Source: Aeromonas enteropelogenes
Lineage (GTDB): Bacteria; Pseudomonadota; Gammaproteobacteria; Enterobacterales; Aeromonadaceae
Direction of reading: 5' to 3'
Assembly: GCF_000819845.1 (NCBI RefSeq)
Contig: NZ_CDCG01000018.1
Location: 295,202-359,201, forward strand
Length of the DNA: 64,000 nt
Shown here: piece by piece, positions 27,371 to 36,822 of the stretch
Position numbering within the stretch: the stretch's first letter is position 1
How the letters are laid out: every line of letters begins with the position of its first letter
The notes under the pieces: generated by a model
The model's database searches: none
What the model saw: the letters and a program-made list of their open reading frames with translations, nothing else
What the model was told of the DNA's origin: nothing
Made by a program: the position numbers and the translations under genes

Positions 27371-28855
27371 TTATTTGGCCATAGCCTGATATGCAGCAAG
27401 GCTATCTGGAGATTTGTTAAGAGCCTTGGTTGATTTGAACGGATTAATCAACGCCTTCAACGCAGCTTTCTCTGCAGCACGTGGATCGTGTTTGGCTGTC
27501 TTAGACACATCGCCATCACGAAGCGCATTGGCTGTTTGGCTGTCCTGGCGAAGTGTTTTCCATTCACCATAGATACGGTCGAGCTGGCCCAGATCCACAT
27601 TGTCGGAGATCTTCATCCCCCTCAAGGCAGCTTCCCGTAAGAACTCATGACGTAGGCTTTCCTCACTCGCCCACTGATTGAGTCGCGAACGGTCTGGAGA
27701 GTCAGGTTCGGGGGCTGCTGACTGGCGAGTCTCCACACCGAAGACATCACGTAACCCCTGCGTTTGCTGTTTGGCTGCCTTACGCTCTGCTGCGATGGCA
27801 ACCTCCTTCTCCTCCTGACTCAGCATGCTGTCTTGCCGGATCTGGCCAATGGCCTTTTCCGTATCGACTTGCACTTTGACCACGGCCTGACGGTACCCCT
27901 TCAAATCGGCACCCGGCACTAACCCAAGGCTGGTCCGAATGCTGTCAGTGTTGGTCATCATTTCCCTCGAGATGACCGCCCGCTTATATCCGGTCCCTAT
28001 CCAGTCACTGATCGGGAGCACCTTAGGTTGATCATCCTCACGGGCAGTCCGGTTCTCCGTCACCGGCCGCAGTGCCGTTGAACCATCGTCATAGGTCACC
28101 TTAACCCCCAATACCACGCCAGCTCCATCTGGCGTCACCATGATGGAACCCAGCGCCTTGTCTTTGATGCGCTTGCCTGTGTTAGGGTCGATGTCACCGA
28201 CCCCAGTCTTGATTTCATCCTCATAAAGGATGCCGGCCGATCCGAGCAGTTCCGGGTTGTTAATCCGCCTAACCCCCTCTTCACTGTTCCAATCCAGCTT
28301 GCCGCTCTCGACATCACGCATCAGTGCCCCGACCTGGGTCACAAAGGTCTTGCCAGCAGCAAGTCGCTCCTTCCCCTCATCGCCGATATACCTTGACGGG
28401 TTGTATTGCCCCGCACGCGGATCACTCACCGCCTCCAGGAAGGCATCGCTGACCCTTTTCCCGTCAGCAATATCCTGCCAACCCTGCTGAAATATCGGCA
28501 TGTGTTCCTCTTGAAAGGCTTGTTTGTCGCGCTGTGCCTTAAGCCACTCGTACTCATCTTCGGCTCTGGCATCGGCTCTGGCACCTCTAGCAATGGAAGC
28601 TCGCGCCTGCTCTTCATACAACCCATCCCTGTGAGCCTCACGTTCCTCCTGTTTGCGATCTCGCTCTCTGGCATAAGATCTCTCGTCGGAGTAGCGTTCA
28701 TCAGCCTCGCGCTGACGATTCAGCGTGTTTTGCCACATGGTATCCCGCAAACCTATCGCCTTATCCAGGCGTTCGTCCTCTTTCTGGCCACGTTGATACC
28801 GGTCCATGATGTTGAAACCAGCCAGAAAACCTTCTGCCAACCCCCTCACTGCCAT
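27371..28855 (-). CDS. Putative phage ejection / internal virion protein, coiled coil
   Basis: 494 residues from the ATG at 28855, which has GGGGG upstream. The N-terminal third is a long charged helix (GQKEDERLDKAIGLRD to RADARAEDEYEWLKAQRDKQ). The middle is a globular region with TGVGDIDPNTGKRIKDK, followed by another helical stretch with KAIGQIRQDSML. No catalytic motif was recognised. Its place between the short ejection-type genes and the giant protein suggests an internal head protein ejected with the DNA, like gp16/gp20 of P22 in role rather than sequence. Role inferred. Confidence 0.75.
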   Translation of the reverse strand: MAVRGLAEGFLAGFNIMDRYQRGQKEDERLDKAIGLRDTMWQNTLNRQREADERYSDERSYARERDRKQEEREAHRDGLYEEQARASIARGARADARAEDEYEWLKAQRDKQAFQEEHMPIFQQGWQDIADGKRVSDAFLEAVSDPRAGQYNPSRYIGDEGKERLAAGKTFVTQVGALMRDVESGKLDWNSEEGVRRINNPELLGSAGILYEDEIKTGVGDIDPNTGKRIKDKALGSIMVTPDGAGVVLGVKVTYDDGSTALRPVTENRTAREDDQPKVLPISDWIGTGYKRAVISREMMTNTDSIRTSLGLVPGADLKGYRQAVVKVQVDTEKAIGQIRQDSMLSQEEKEVAIAAERKAAKQQTQGLRDVFGVETRQSAAPEPDSPDRSRLNQWASEESLRHEFLREAALRGMKISDNVDLGQLDRIYGEWKTLRQDSQTANALRDGDVSKTAKHDPRAAEKAALKALINPFKSTKALNKSPDSLAAYQAMAK

Positions 28856-28865
28856 ATCTTGCCCC

Positions 28866-29105
28866 CTAGAAAAGGCTGGCCAATGCGCCAAGCCCGGCGC
28901 CAATCACCGTCCCTATCCCCGGCATCACCATTGTGCCCACGGCGGCACCAGTACCGATGTTGGTCATGGTTTGTCCCCTCTGTTGTGACCTGAGGCGCTT
29001 GTTCAGTGCTTCGCGCTGATCATCCAGTTGTGCCGACTCCTGCAGTCCCTGCAATGCCTGCCGCCGCGTCTGCGCACCTATATCGATTAGGCCATATCCC
29101 ATCAC
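28866..29105 (-). CDS. Small phage protein with glycine-zipper hydrophobic tail
   Basis: 79 residues. A polar helical first half (RRQALQGLQESAQLDDQREALNKRLRSQQRG) precedes a glycine-zipper tail (IGTGAAVGTMVMPGIGTVIGAGLGALASLF) typical of membrane-inserting ejection proteins. It overlaps the next gene upstream by 4 bases and ends 10 bases before the 494-residue gene. Role inferred from composition and neighbours: building the trans-envelope DNA channel. Confidence 0.7.
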   Translation of the reverse strand: MMGYGLIDIGAQTRRQALQGLQESAQLDDQREALNKRLRSQQRGQTMTNIGTGAAVGTMVMPGIGTVIGAGLGALASLF

Positions 29106-29482
29106 CGCCCCCCACCCACTTTGATAGCCTCACGTAGCCCAGCGTCAGCACCGGTCATGATGCCCATCTGCCGCTCTTTCTCCTGTTCACGCAGGCCCTG
29201 CTCAGTCCCCACGGTCATCAAGGCCATCCGTAACCCCTGGCTGTTATCGCCGACCAGCTGCGCCGTATTGATCCCCATGCGGGCATTACGGTTGGCAGTC
29301 GCCTGCTGAGCAGCCCGCAAGGCGTTAGCGTTGTTAGTTGGCACACGATTCAACTGCTCTTGCAGCAACTGCCCAGTGGTCGCCAGCCCCATCAGTTCCT
29401 TTTGTTTCGGGTAAAACCGGTTCAACCAATCTTGGTATTGTTCCCGGGTGATCCTGGCGAACGTATCAGCGGCGTATCCCAT
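29102..29482 (-). CDS. Phage virion-associated protein, unknown
   Basis: 126 residues, helical and Ala/Gln-rich (ANALRAAQQATANRNARMG), with a Tyr/Trp-bearing N-terminal region (YQDWLNRFYPKQKELMG). No membrane segment and no known motif. The ATG overlaps the downstream stop region in ATGA style, so expression is coupled to the glycine-zipper protein. Likely one of the internal ejection proteins. Confidence 0.68.
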   Translation of the reverse strand: MGYAADTFARITREQYQDWLNRFYPKQKELMGLATTGQLLQEQLNRVPTNNANALRAAQQATANRNARMGINTAQLVGDNSQGLRMALMTVGTEQGLREQEKERQMGIMTGADAGLREAIKVGGGR

Positions 29483-29493
29483 GGCATCTCTCC

Positions 29494-30120
29494 TCAGTAA
29501 CCTTTGCCCTGAAGCACGCTGGCGATGGGACTGATCTTCTCTTTGGATGCCCCAGGGTTCGCCCGTGCCATGCCATAGGCCGCAGCAGTCCCTCCCGCAG
29601 CACCAATCAGCCCGAGTGCCGCCTGCTTCTCATCAAACTCGCTCTGGGCATCGCCAGCGGCCTTCTGCAAGCTGATGTTGGCCAGATTGCGATACCCGGC
29701 CAACGCCTCGGCCTTTTGTCCCTGCCCGATTGAAGCCACGTCTACGAGACCGGCCACATACTTGTCCTGCTGGCTCGATTGCACCCGATTGGTTGTATCT
29801 GTTTGACTCAACGCCTGGTCTGTTTCGATCTCTGCCATCGCGTCCTGATACTTACCGCTGGTTGGATCCACCCTGTTCGCGGCCATCGCATCGGCTAGCC
29901 CGGTGCGTGCTTCACCAAAACTCTGTGCGGTTGCCAGCGCCGCCGTACCGGCCAGCTTGTCGTGAGCATCCTGGCTGTTGAGATCATCCACTTTGTCGAT
30001 GAACAGGTCTTCGTACTGCTGCAGATCCCCCTTGTAGAGGTTCCATTGATTCATGGCGACCTCAGCCAGGGCTTTCTGCGCCTCGGTTTCCTTCACTTCA
30101 TTGGAACCACCTTTGCCCAT
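29494..30120 (-). CDS. Phage virion-associated protein, probable ejection protein
   Basis: 208 residues. Mostly helix with Ala/Gln-rich segments (NLYKGDLQQYEDLFIDKVDDLN; AEIETDQALSQTDTTNRVQSSQQDKYVAGLVDVAS) and a Gly/Ala-rich patch near the C-terminus (LGLIGAAGGTAAAYGMARANPG) that could touch a membrane. It lies between the tail-tip gene and a run of small ejection-type genes. No enzymatic motif is visible. Confidence 0.7.
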   Translation of the reverse strand: MGKGGSNEVKETEAQKALAEVAMNQWNLYKGDLQQYEDLFIDKVDDLNSQDAHDKLAGTAALATAQSFGEARTGLADAMAANRVDPTSGKYQDAMAEIETDQALSQTDTTNRVQSSQQDKYVAGLVDVASIGQGQKAEALAGYRNLANISLQKAAGDAQSEFDEKQAALGLIGAAGGTAAAYGMARANPGASKEKISPIASVLQGKGY

Positions 30121-30129
30121 TTCACTGCC

Positions 30130-30486
30130 TCACAAATCCAGCTGAAATACCAATAAGCCCTCGGTATCGTCAGGCTGACGAACCCATCCCATTTTGGGCG
30201 CAACCCGAAGCCAACCACGACGGCGAGAGTGGAAGCGTAACCAACGTGCCCCAATCAAACGGGCCAGTCGCTTTACCTCCGGCAAGTGCCGCTTCGGCGC
30301 GCCCCCTTCCCCCCAGCCCACCCAGACCAATACCCCTGTGACGCCCTCCTCAACCAACGGTTTGAGCACAAAGCCGTCTACTCCACGCACAAACAAAAAC
30401 GCCACCCTGTTACGGATAGCGTCTTGTACTTCACTCGTTAAATCGGGAGTCCCTATATCCTCAGCAATTCGATGCAGTGGTGTCAT
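30130..30486 (-). CDS. Phage protein, possible GNAT-like or late accessory
   Basis: 118 residues with alternating strand/helix character (TGVLVWVGWGEGG, LPEVKRLARLIGARWLRFHSRRRGW). This loosely recalls the acetyltransferase-like phage proteins often found beside tail-tip genes. No acetyl-CoA-binding R/QxxGxG/A motif is evident. It overlaps the tail-tip gene by 4 bases. Function not assigned. Confidence 0.65.
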   Translation of the reverse strand: MTPLHRIAEDIGTPDLTSEVQDAIRNRVAFLFVRGVDGFVLKPLVEEGVTGVLVWVGWGEGGAPKRHLPEVKRLARLIGARWLRFHSRRRGWLRVAPKMGWVRQPDDTEGLLVFQLDL

Positions 30487-31880
30487 GTCAAATTACCAAT
30501 GCGATACATGATCAAAGCGATGATTGGCCAGTTTACGGGGTTAGGTACCTTGTTAAAACCAGGGATAACGACAGTAGAAAATGCCCCGCTGTTAGCAAGA
30601 AAGAAGGTCAAAATTAGCTCAATACTGCCAGTGAAATTGGCGGGAAGCGTGACGGAAAAATTTCTGACGCCAAACTCAAAATAGCTGATATCACCATTAT
30701 TCAACCTGTAACCAAACCTGGCGTAGGAACCGCTGGGCTGGTTTGGGTGTATCGGTAGACCTTCTTGCACAAATACGGGCACAACCCCGTCAATAAACAA
30801 GATATCTGCAGGGCGAATACTGGGTTCACTAATATTGAACGTGGCTAACGTGACCGTTTGTTCGTTAATTGGACTATCAAACCTGTATTGGTTACAGGGT
30901 TTGGTAACTGCCTGAGCGATACCTCCGATGATTTTATCCGCATAGGTCACGCCCTTCACAACACAGTCTTCTTCCACCGTGCAGTTACCGACTGTCATGT
31001 TCTTAAGGTATCCCCCTTCAGCCTGGAGCCGATTGCTGTAGATATTTCCATCGGCATAGATGATGGTATTCCAGCCTGCCCCCCAGCCGGAATAGGGTCC
31101 TCCTTTGCCAAACCCTGCTGACCCTCCCGCCATAAAGGCGTTACCCATATCAAACTGCCCGCCTGTAATGAGCGGTGCGCTGATGCTCACCCCCGCCTTG
31201 ATAGAGTCGGCTGTAATTTTCTCGGAATGGATGATCTGAATGGTCGCAGCCTTGATCACGGCTTCACGAATGGCCACCTTTCCCTCATCGGTGACCCCGA
31301 AGATGATCTCTTTCTCGGCAGGCTTCGCCGGGTTATAGATGGCAAAACGTGAGGCAGAAGCAATGATCTCATCCACGTCTGGGCTGGTGCTTGTCTTTAA
31401 GCCAGCAGTGCTGCTCAAGGGGCCGGCCAGGCCATTCTTGTTGATGAATCGGACCCAGTAAAAGGCCTCAAACCCTTTCCCCACCGTGTCAGCGTAGACA
31501 TTGGTCAGCGTAGTGCCGACAGCTATCGCATTGGCAGGGTTATCCACTTCTGCCCGCAATATTTCGGCGTAAGCGTGCCCTCGGTAGGCGGGGATATCCC
31601 ACGTCAACGTAACGGTGTGAAATGCCCCTGTTGCGGTGACATTCGTCGGCGAGACGGGCGGCTGAACACCTGACCACTCGGGATCCGTCGGTGGAACCGT
31701 TGGTAACTCCGGCTCAATCACGCCACTGCTCGAGCGGCGTAGATTGAGTATGCCAAAGGCGGCGGCGTCTCGTAGCGTCAGCGCCTTATCAAGGCGATCT
31801 CCCTTCTGGCCGGTCAGGATCTGCATGTTTTCAGTCAACCCCAGTGGGGTATTACTGGCACGAAACGTCGGCTTCTTCAT
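30483..31880 (-). CDS. Tail tip/fibre protein with fibronectin III domain and gpJ-like C-terminus
   Basis: 465 residues. After about 75 residues there is a fibronectin type III module (about 75-165: VSPTNVTATGAFHTVTLTWDIP, AEILRA, FYWVRFINKNGLAGPLS). A region follows that resembles the distal part of lambda gpJ (IFGVTDEGKVAIREAVIKAATIQIIHSEKITADSIKAG, then FGKGGPYSGWG). The C-terminal 150 residues are strand-rich, likely a receptor-binding head. A gpJ-type distal end in a phage without siphovirus tail genes suggests module exchange. It overlaps genes on both sides by 4 bases. Confidence 0.8.
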   Translation of the reverse strand: MKKPTFRASNTPLGLTENMQILTGQKGDRLDKALTLRDAAAFGILNLRRSSSGVIEPELPTVPPTDPEWSGVQPPVSPTNVTATGAFHTVTLTWDIPAYRGHAYAEILRAEVDNPANAIAVGTTLTNVYADTVGKGFEAFYWVRFINKNGLAGPLSSTAGLKTSTSPDVDEIIASASRFAIYNPAKPAEKEIIFGVTDEGKVAIREAVIKAATIQIIHSEKITADSIKAGVSISAPLITGGQFDMGNAFMAGGSAGFGKGGPYSGWGAGWNTIIYADGNIYSNRLQAEGGYLKNMTVGNCTVEEDCVVKGVTYADKIIGGIAQAVTKPCNQYRFDSPINEQTVTLATFNISEPSIRPADILFIDGVVPVFVQEGLPIHPNQPSGSYARFGYRLNNGDISYFEFGVRNFSVTLPANFTGSIELILTFFLANSGAFSTVVIPGFNKVPNPVNWPIIALIMYRIGNLT

Positions 31881-33487
31881 GATGCGGATACCTCCGCAAT
31901 ACTCCCACCCAGGGTGATCCGTTCGACCGACGCGGTTCCGTATACCTCAATTTGCCACCGTCGGCCCCGTACGGGGGGTAACCTGAATGCCGTCGCAGGC
32001 ACGCTGCCAGGCGCCAGCTCAAACACCTTCACGCCATCCACCAAGAGCACAAAGCCGACCAGGGCCAATTGCTCTCCCATCAGGTGAGCGGCTGCCAGAC
32101 GTACCCCAGGTGGCAGAATAAATACCTTGGAGCGCCAACGTAGGGAAAGTGGCGTCACCTCCGCATGCCACTGGAACACCTGATTGCCCTTGGCCAGTAT
32201 CAACGCATCGCGCTGCATATCCGACACGGCCGCATCCCAGCGACCAGAGAGCCAGCGTAGATCTCCTGATTTGGGGTCGAACACAAACCCATGGGTATCG
32301 GTCAGGGCAACATACTTCCCTTCGCTGTACCAGGCTCTCAAGCTGTCAGGCCCCAACGCTTGCCACTGCGAGCGGGTGATCATCTTCTCGGTCACCAAAT
32401 GCCCCCCATCGGCCCCAACCCCAACCAACCCATCCGGGGAGGCATAAAGCACCAGGCCATCCAGCGCCACCATGGACCGCGCATTGATACATGCTTGCTG
32501 CAGCGACGATAGCTTCTGACCCGTGATGGCAGACGGTGACACCCCTTGAAACAGATAGGGGTAACCCTTGGTTCCCACCACCAGAGCCGTGTCGATAGCT
32601 GCTATCGCCACAATGTCATGCTCAGTCGTCAGCTTGTACTTATCCGGCCAGGCATAGGGTAAGAAGGGTTCTGAAAACAGCACCGCATTGTCGAGAAACC
32701 CAGCGCAGATCCCATTAGCCATCTGACAAATTCCCCGCATGGCATTAGGCGGCATGGCGTAATCAAAGGTCTCGAGCGGGGGGCCCAGCTCCTCTTCTTT
32801 CTTGCTATCACTGTGGGTCACAGTCGCAATGGGAAGATCCGCAGCCAGCAGGAAATCCGCTATCCCGCCCCCCGCCACAGAGCGGTAAAGGCGTCGCCGA
32901 GTGATATTGCTGTTGTTGGTCGGAACGGGAGAAAGCGCAACGACGACTGTCGAGCCAGGAACAGTGATGGTGATCTTGCCGCTGGCTGGACCTGGCGCCC
33001 CCTCTTCGCCCACTGCGGTCACATAGGTTTCGACATAGAACCGAGTCTCGTCATCCGTAGGATCATCATCCTTCGCTTCAGACGGAGGGGTAATGGACTG
33101 CATATTGGGAGGGGTAGCCGGCGCAGGCACACCGAGGCGATACCATGAAGTTGGCTTGGTGCTGCCACCGGTGGCAATCGTGTCATAGGTCAGCTTGGGG
33201 AAGTCACTGTCGGTAAAGTAAACCCGGTTGTACTGATCCTGTGCGATAGGCGATCGCATTACTTCCACCAGCTTATCCCAGGTAAACCAGTGCTCCCCGT
33301 AATAGTGAAACAGCGTCACGGGAACCATCGGCAGCGTCATACCAACTGGCTTGTCACCCATCAACGGCGCCACGACCCCACGATCAAAATGACAATCCTG
33401 TGCCAGGATGGCCGCCTCGTCTGGCAATAGATGATCTGCCACACGCGGCACCATACCGCGCATGGTCACGATGTCGATCAGTGGCAT
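31877..33487 (-). CDS. Large structural protein of podovirus tail, beta-propeller-like
   Basis: 536 residues. Repeated short strand blocks with aspartate turns (GTKGYPYLFQGV, LYASPDGLVGVG, YVALTDTHGFVFDPKSGDLRWL) suggest a propeller-type fold. The N-terminus MPLIDIVTMRGMVPRVADHLLPDEAAILAQDCHFDRG is a pattern I associate with podoviral tail or head-completion proteins. No signal peptide. It lies between the tip protein and the small tail-fibre-associated genes. Possible DNA-stabilising or tail-knob subunit; function inferred. Confidence 0.72.
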   Translation of the reverse strand: MPLIDIVTMRGMVPRVADHLLPDEAAILAQDCHFDRGVVAPLMGDKPVGMTLPMVPVTLFHYYGEHWFTWDKLVEVMRSPIAQDQYNRVYFTDSDFPKLTYDTIATGGSTKPTSWYRLGVPAPATPPNMQSITPPSEAKDDDPTDDETRFYVETYVTAVGEEGAPGPASGKITITVPGSTVVVALSPVPTNNSNITRRRLYRSVAGGGIADFLLAADLPIATVTHSDSKKEEELGPPLETFDYAMPPNAMRGICQMANGICAGFLDNAVLFSEPFLPYAWPDKYKLTTEHDIVAIAAIDTALVVGTKGYPYLFQGVSPSAITGQKLSSLQQACINARSMVALDGLVLYASPDGLVGVGADGGHLVTEKMITRSQWQALGPDSLRAWYSEGKYVALTDTHGFVFDPKSGDLRWLSGRWDAAVSDMQRDALILAKGNQVFQWHAEVTPLSLRWRSKVFILPPGVRLAAAHLMGEQLALVGFVLLVDGVKVFELAPGSVPATAFRLPPVRGRRWQIEVYGTASVERITLGGSIAEVSAS

Positions 33488-33585
33488 GAGGCTTCTTCTC
33501 TGAACTCTGAGATGAAAAATCCGCTCGATAGCACAGGGCCAAGTGACCGTGATATCAAACTAATGGTTGTTAATGGCGAGCAAGT

Positions 33586-33831
33586 TCACCAGGCATTACG
33601 CAGCGGGACTTTGCGCTCGTCGTATTCAATGCAGTCCCGGCAGTGTGTAGGGTTCCGCATGATGAAGTTGATGACTTTCTCTAGCCTTAACGCCCATGCT
33701 TTACCCTGTTTAGCGTTGTAACCTACATTGCCAGAGAGGGTTTCGTCAGGCCGGCCTCCCAACAAGGTATTACCAAGCTGATCTATGGCGACCATCACGC
33801 GAAAGAGGTATCGGGATACACTGTTGTTCAT
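33586..33831 (-). CDS. Small conserved phage protein with CxxC
   Basis: 81 residues from the ATG at 33831, which has GAGG at good spacing; a TTG four codons upstream overlaps the preceding stop. The start (MNNSVSRYLFRVMVAIDQLGNTLLGGRPDETLSG) is basic and helical, and THCRDCIEYDE near the C-terminus gives a CxxC. I recall similar proteins in other phage late regions but not their function. Confidence 0.7.
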   Translation of the reverse strand: MNNSVSRYLFRVMVAIDQLGNTLLGGRPDETLSGNVGYNAKQGKAWALRLEKVINFIMRNPTHCRDCIEYDERKVPLRNAW

Positions 33832-33839
33832 ATAGCGCC

Positions 33840-34340
33840 TCAAGAAGCACGGAAACTTTTAACAGTAACGAACATCGTTTCAACCACGGTCTCTTTTGAA
33901 ATGAAGTCTATGGCTACTGTAATGGCCTTATCCCCAGGTAAATCCGGGGCAAGACATCCGACGCCTCGTTTTGTTTCATCTGGACTAAATGCGACGTTGC
34001 TCTCTGCCCCGGAAAAAATCATCGTCCCGTCATCACCTCCCCCTGTGTAACGGATCCTGATCTGGCACATGCCTCTAGTGATCTGAATATCGGAGATACC
34101 TGTTCCACCGGCCCAGATGTCATTAGCTGAACGCCAGAAATAAAGCATCCCATCCTCATTTTCTCCAATAGGGCTGCCAGGTTCCCCGATAATTGAGACA
34201 AATGCGGATTTGCCAGCAAGGTCTCCGACAAGCCCGGGCGTTGGCAAGTAGGCTTTTTTGAGGATGTTGGAAGCCCACCCATTGCCTTCAAATTCGCTGT
34301 TGGCTTGGGATAACCAGAAGGGTTTATTGGGGACGGCCAT
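33840..34340 (-). CDS. Tail-fibre-linked phage protein
   Basis: 166 residues from the ATG at 34340, preceded by GGAAG. Strand-rich, with Gly/Trp/Asn loops (WLSQANSEFEGNGWASN, FWRSANDIWAGGTGISDIQIT, YTGGGDDGTMIFSG). It overlaps the tail-fibre gene by 17 bases, so it is translated with it and could be a second fibre or a receptor-binding partner. No fibre-assembly (Tfa) motif recognised. Confidence 0.65.
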   Translation of the reverse strand: MAVPNKPFWLSQANSEFEGNGWASNILKKAYLPTPGLVGDLAGKSAFVSIIGEPGSPIGENEDGMLYFWRSANDIWAGGTGISDIQITRGMCQIRIRYTGGGDDGTMIFSGAESNVAFSPDETKRGVGCLAPDLPGDKAITVAIDFISKETVVETMFVTVKSFRAS

Positions 34341-36150
34341 GAAGCGCTTCCACTTTTCTGTCCAGCTCCTTGATGGCCTCAAGAATCAGCGCGATGACCC
34401 CTGCATACGCCAGGGACAGATAGCCATCCTCATTGAGATAAACAGATTCAGGTTGAACCACCATCACGTCCTGGGCGATCAAACCTGCCTCCCGCTTCCC
34501 TGCCTTGTCATAGAGCTGCCCTGTGATCAACTTGACCTTGTCCAGGGCACCGGTGATCGGTTCTAAATTTTGCTTGAGACGAAGATCTGAGCGGATGTAG
34601 ACATCAGCAAAGCTCCCGTTGCCCTCAACATAGATGCCGCCAGCGGTAGCGATGGCGTTCTCCTCCGTGTTGGCAACATAGAACTTCTTGCCGTTGTACG
34701 TGCGCACCCACGCCGTATCCGTCATGTGAATGCCGCCGCCGTAACTGGCGTTAAACCAGCCGGTTTGGCCAGTGGTCCGAATCCAGTTGCTCAAGGTGAC
34801 AGTGCCATAATGGCCACCATCCGCCATGTAAGCATGGGTATGGTTCGCCGCAGCCAGATCAGGTTTGTCAGTTACCTCACCCCAAGCAGGCCAACGGGAC
34901 GCATAGGAAGGCACTTCAGACAGTTGAGACCAGGGATGACTGTGTTCAGAGGGGGGCATCGTCACTGGTTTGTTCGTGATCTCTTCCCACCCCGGAGCCC
35001 AGCTGGCGGGTCTGGCCCCGACATCCACCGCACCAAGCACCACCGCCCCATTCATGCCGTTGACCGACACCACCGCATCGGTACCATCAATCTTGAACCA
35101 GCTGGCCGTCGCCGGGTCCCAGTGCAGGTAATCGCCAGCCAGGTAACTCACCGCACCGATCACACCGTCATGGGATATCCGATAAAATGGGATCCCCTGA
35201 TTAGCCAGCGGGGCCGGCGGTGCGCCGGCAGCCGCATTCCAGCCGCCCAACCACACCAGCTGCGAGGTGATGGCCTTGGCCCATTTTTGTGCCTGCAGCG
35301 CCCAGTGCAGCGCCGAAAACTCACCGGGACGCCCTTTGACATCGCTATTTTCGGGCGTCTGAGCCCATGCTTCAGCCATCCCCTCTGCCGAACTCGCACG
35401 TTGCGCACTGTTACCAGCATGAGCTTGGTCTTGCGCCGTTTGACTGGCTTTTTCACTGGCAGTATCTGCTGCGGCCCGGGATTGAGCCGTTTTCGCAACC
35501 ACCACATCGTGCATTTCTTTAACGGATGACAGGGCACTGGCGACAGACGTGGATTGTTGAGCAACATCCGTCGCGGATTTTGTTACTTCTGCCGACTGTG
35601 CAGCAATCCGAGTTGCATGATCAGCGACTTCTTTAGCGTGTTGATCTATTGTCGTCGCTTTCTCTGTTACCCCCTTTTCAGCATTGCCTGCGTTCAAAGC
35701 AGATGACGCAGCTGCCGTCGCCTGTTCAGTCGCAGTACGACTCGCGAGCCCAGTCGCAATCACATCTTTACCCGTTTGCTGCTTATCACTCGCTGCACTG
35801 TTTGCAGCCGATTCGGCTCGGTTCATCGCCTCAATCGCCTTTTCAAGCAGCGGAGGCGTCAAGTTAATACCGTTATCAACCAGGATACTGTTCAACGGAC
35901 CTTCATGACTTTGTGCCGTCACGCTACCAATGCCTAAATAATCCATGTCACCACACAGGTCATTCTGGCTATAAACATCGTAGGTACCGATGGCGAGTTG
36001 GAAACGGTATTCGCCAGTGGGATCGCATTTGAAGGTCAGCACTGAGCCCATCAGCACTTCATTGGTGGTGTTGAGTGCTCGCAACTCAATAAGCGCCCCG
36101 GGCACTGGTTTACCAGTCGGGTCGGCGATCACACCGTTCATCTGGATCAT
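34324..36150 (-). CDS. Tail fibre with S74 intramolecular chaperone domain
   Basis: 608 residues. The N-terminal 95 residues match lambda Stf-type prophage tail-fibre N-termini (MNGVIADPTGKPVPGALIELRAL then SQNDLCGDMDYLG). A long Ala/Ser/Thr coiled-coil shaft follows (about 100-290), then a strand-rich middle with a repeated WxxITNKP/WGEVTDKP motif. The C-terminal S74 auto-cleaving chaperone has SDLRLKQNLEPI, with the serine nucleophile just before DLRLK, and GLIAQDV. The chaperone drives trimerisation and is then released. Likely the main host-range determinant. Confidence 0.9.
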   Translation of the reverse strand: MIQMNGVIADPTGKPVPGALIELRALNTTNEVLMGSVLTFKCDPTGEYRFQLAIGTYDVYSQNDLCGDMDYLGIGSVTAQSHEGPLNSILVDNGINLTPPLLEKAIEAMNRAESAANSAASDKQQTGKDVIATGLASRTATEQATAAASSALNAGNAEKGVTEKATTIDQHAKEVADHATRIAAQSAEVTKSATDVAQQSTSVASALSSVKEMHDVVVAKTAQSRAAADTASEKASQTAQDQAHAGNSAQRASSAEGMAEAWAQTPENSDVKGRPGEFSALHWALQAQKWAKAITSQLVWLGGWNAAAGAPPAPLANQGIPFYRISHDGVIGAVSYLAGDYLHWDPATASWFKIDGTDAVVSVNGMNGAVVLGAVDVGARPASWAPGWEEITNKPVTMPPSEHSHPWSQLSEVPSYASRWPAWGEVTDKPDLAAANHTHAYMADGGHYGTVTLSNWIRTTGQTGWFNASYGGGIHMTDTAWVRTYNGKKFYVANTEENAIATAGGIYVEGNGSFADVYIRSDLRLKQNLEPITGALDKVKLITGQLYDKAGKREAGLIAQDVMVVQPESVYLNEDGYLSLAYAGVIALILEAIKELDRKVEALHGRPQ

Positions 36151-36153
36151 GAG

Positions 36154-36813
36154 TTACCCCTGGTTGGTCTGAAATTTTTTATCTCGAATGGATACCAGTG
36201 TGCCGTCGGTCTCGATTTTGATACCGAGATACTCGGCAAACGCCTTGAGGTGTAGCTGGCTTCGGACAGAATTAGCCGTTTGTTCGGAGTCACGCATATA
36301 GGCGCGATAGATGATCCAGTCCATGCATGGCGTCAGGAAGGTGTCATCTACCTGCAGTGGCTTGCCGGTATCGTGTTCAGTGAGCGTGACAGGAGGCGGT
36401 AAAATACTCAGCACGAGATCAATTTTCACACCCGCCGCCACGCCGGGATAAAGCCAGAAGGTCCGTGGGTTGGTGGGCTCATATAAGTAGGCTTCTGCTT
36501 CACTGGCCCCCACCCCCATCATCCACTCGGGATCCAGGTCATCCAGAACCCCTCGCTCAAAAAAGCGGATCTTGCGCCCACCCGTGTTGCGCTCTACCTC
36601 TATCAGCTTGATACCGCCAGCGGGAATGGGCTGGCGAGTCCCCGCCACACAGATGAAGGTGAGCGTTTGGGCAAAAATATCAGGGCGATAGTTGGCGATT
36701 GCCGCAATGGCACTGTTGTAGTAACTCAGCAATGCGTCCAGGGGCCAACTCACTCGTTCCTTGTCAGTCAGTTCGATTGAGACACGTTCCAGCAGTGATT
36801 TGATCGTGCTCAC
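36154..36813 (-). CDS. Phage connector/adaptor protein (DUF6682-like)
   Basis: 219 residues. Helical start (LLERVSIELTDKERVSWPLDALLSYYNSAIAAIANYRPDIF), then strands (AGGIKLIEVERNTGGRKIRF) and a helical end (WIIYRAYMRDSEQTANSVRSQLHLKAFAEYLG). This pattern is that of head-completion/tail-adaptor proteins in podoviruses; the DUF6682 label is from memory and moderately sure. It follows the second adaptor gene by 9 bases and precedes the tail fibre. Confidence 0.75.
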   Translation of the reverse strand: MSTIKSLLERVSIELTDKERVSWPLDALLSYYNSAIAAIANYRPDIFAQTLTFICVAGTRQPIPAGGIKLIEVERNTGGRKIRFFERGVLDDLDPEWMMGVGASEAEAYLYEPTNPRTFWLYPGVAAGVKIDLVLSILPPPVTLTEHDTGKPLQVDDTFLTPCMDWIIYRAYMRDSEQTANSVRSQLHLKAFAEYLGIKIETDGTLVSIRDKKFQTNQG

Positions 36814-36822
36814 ACTCTCACC

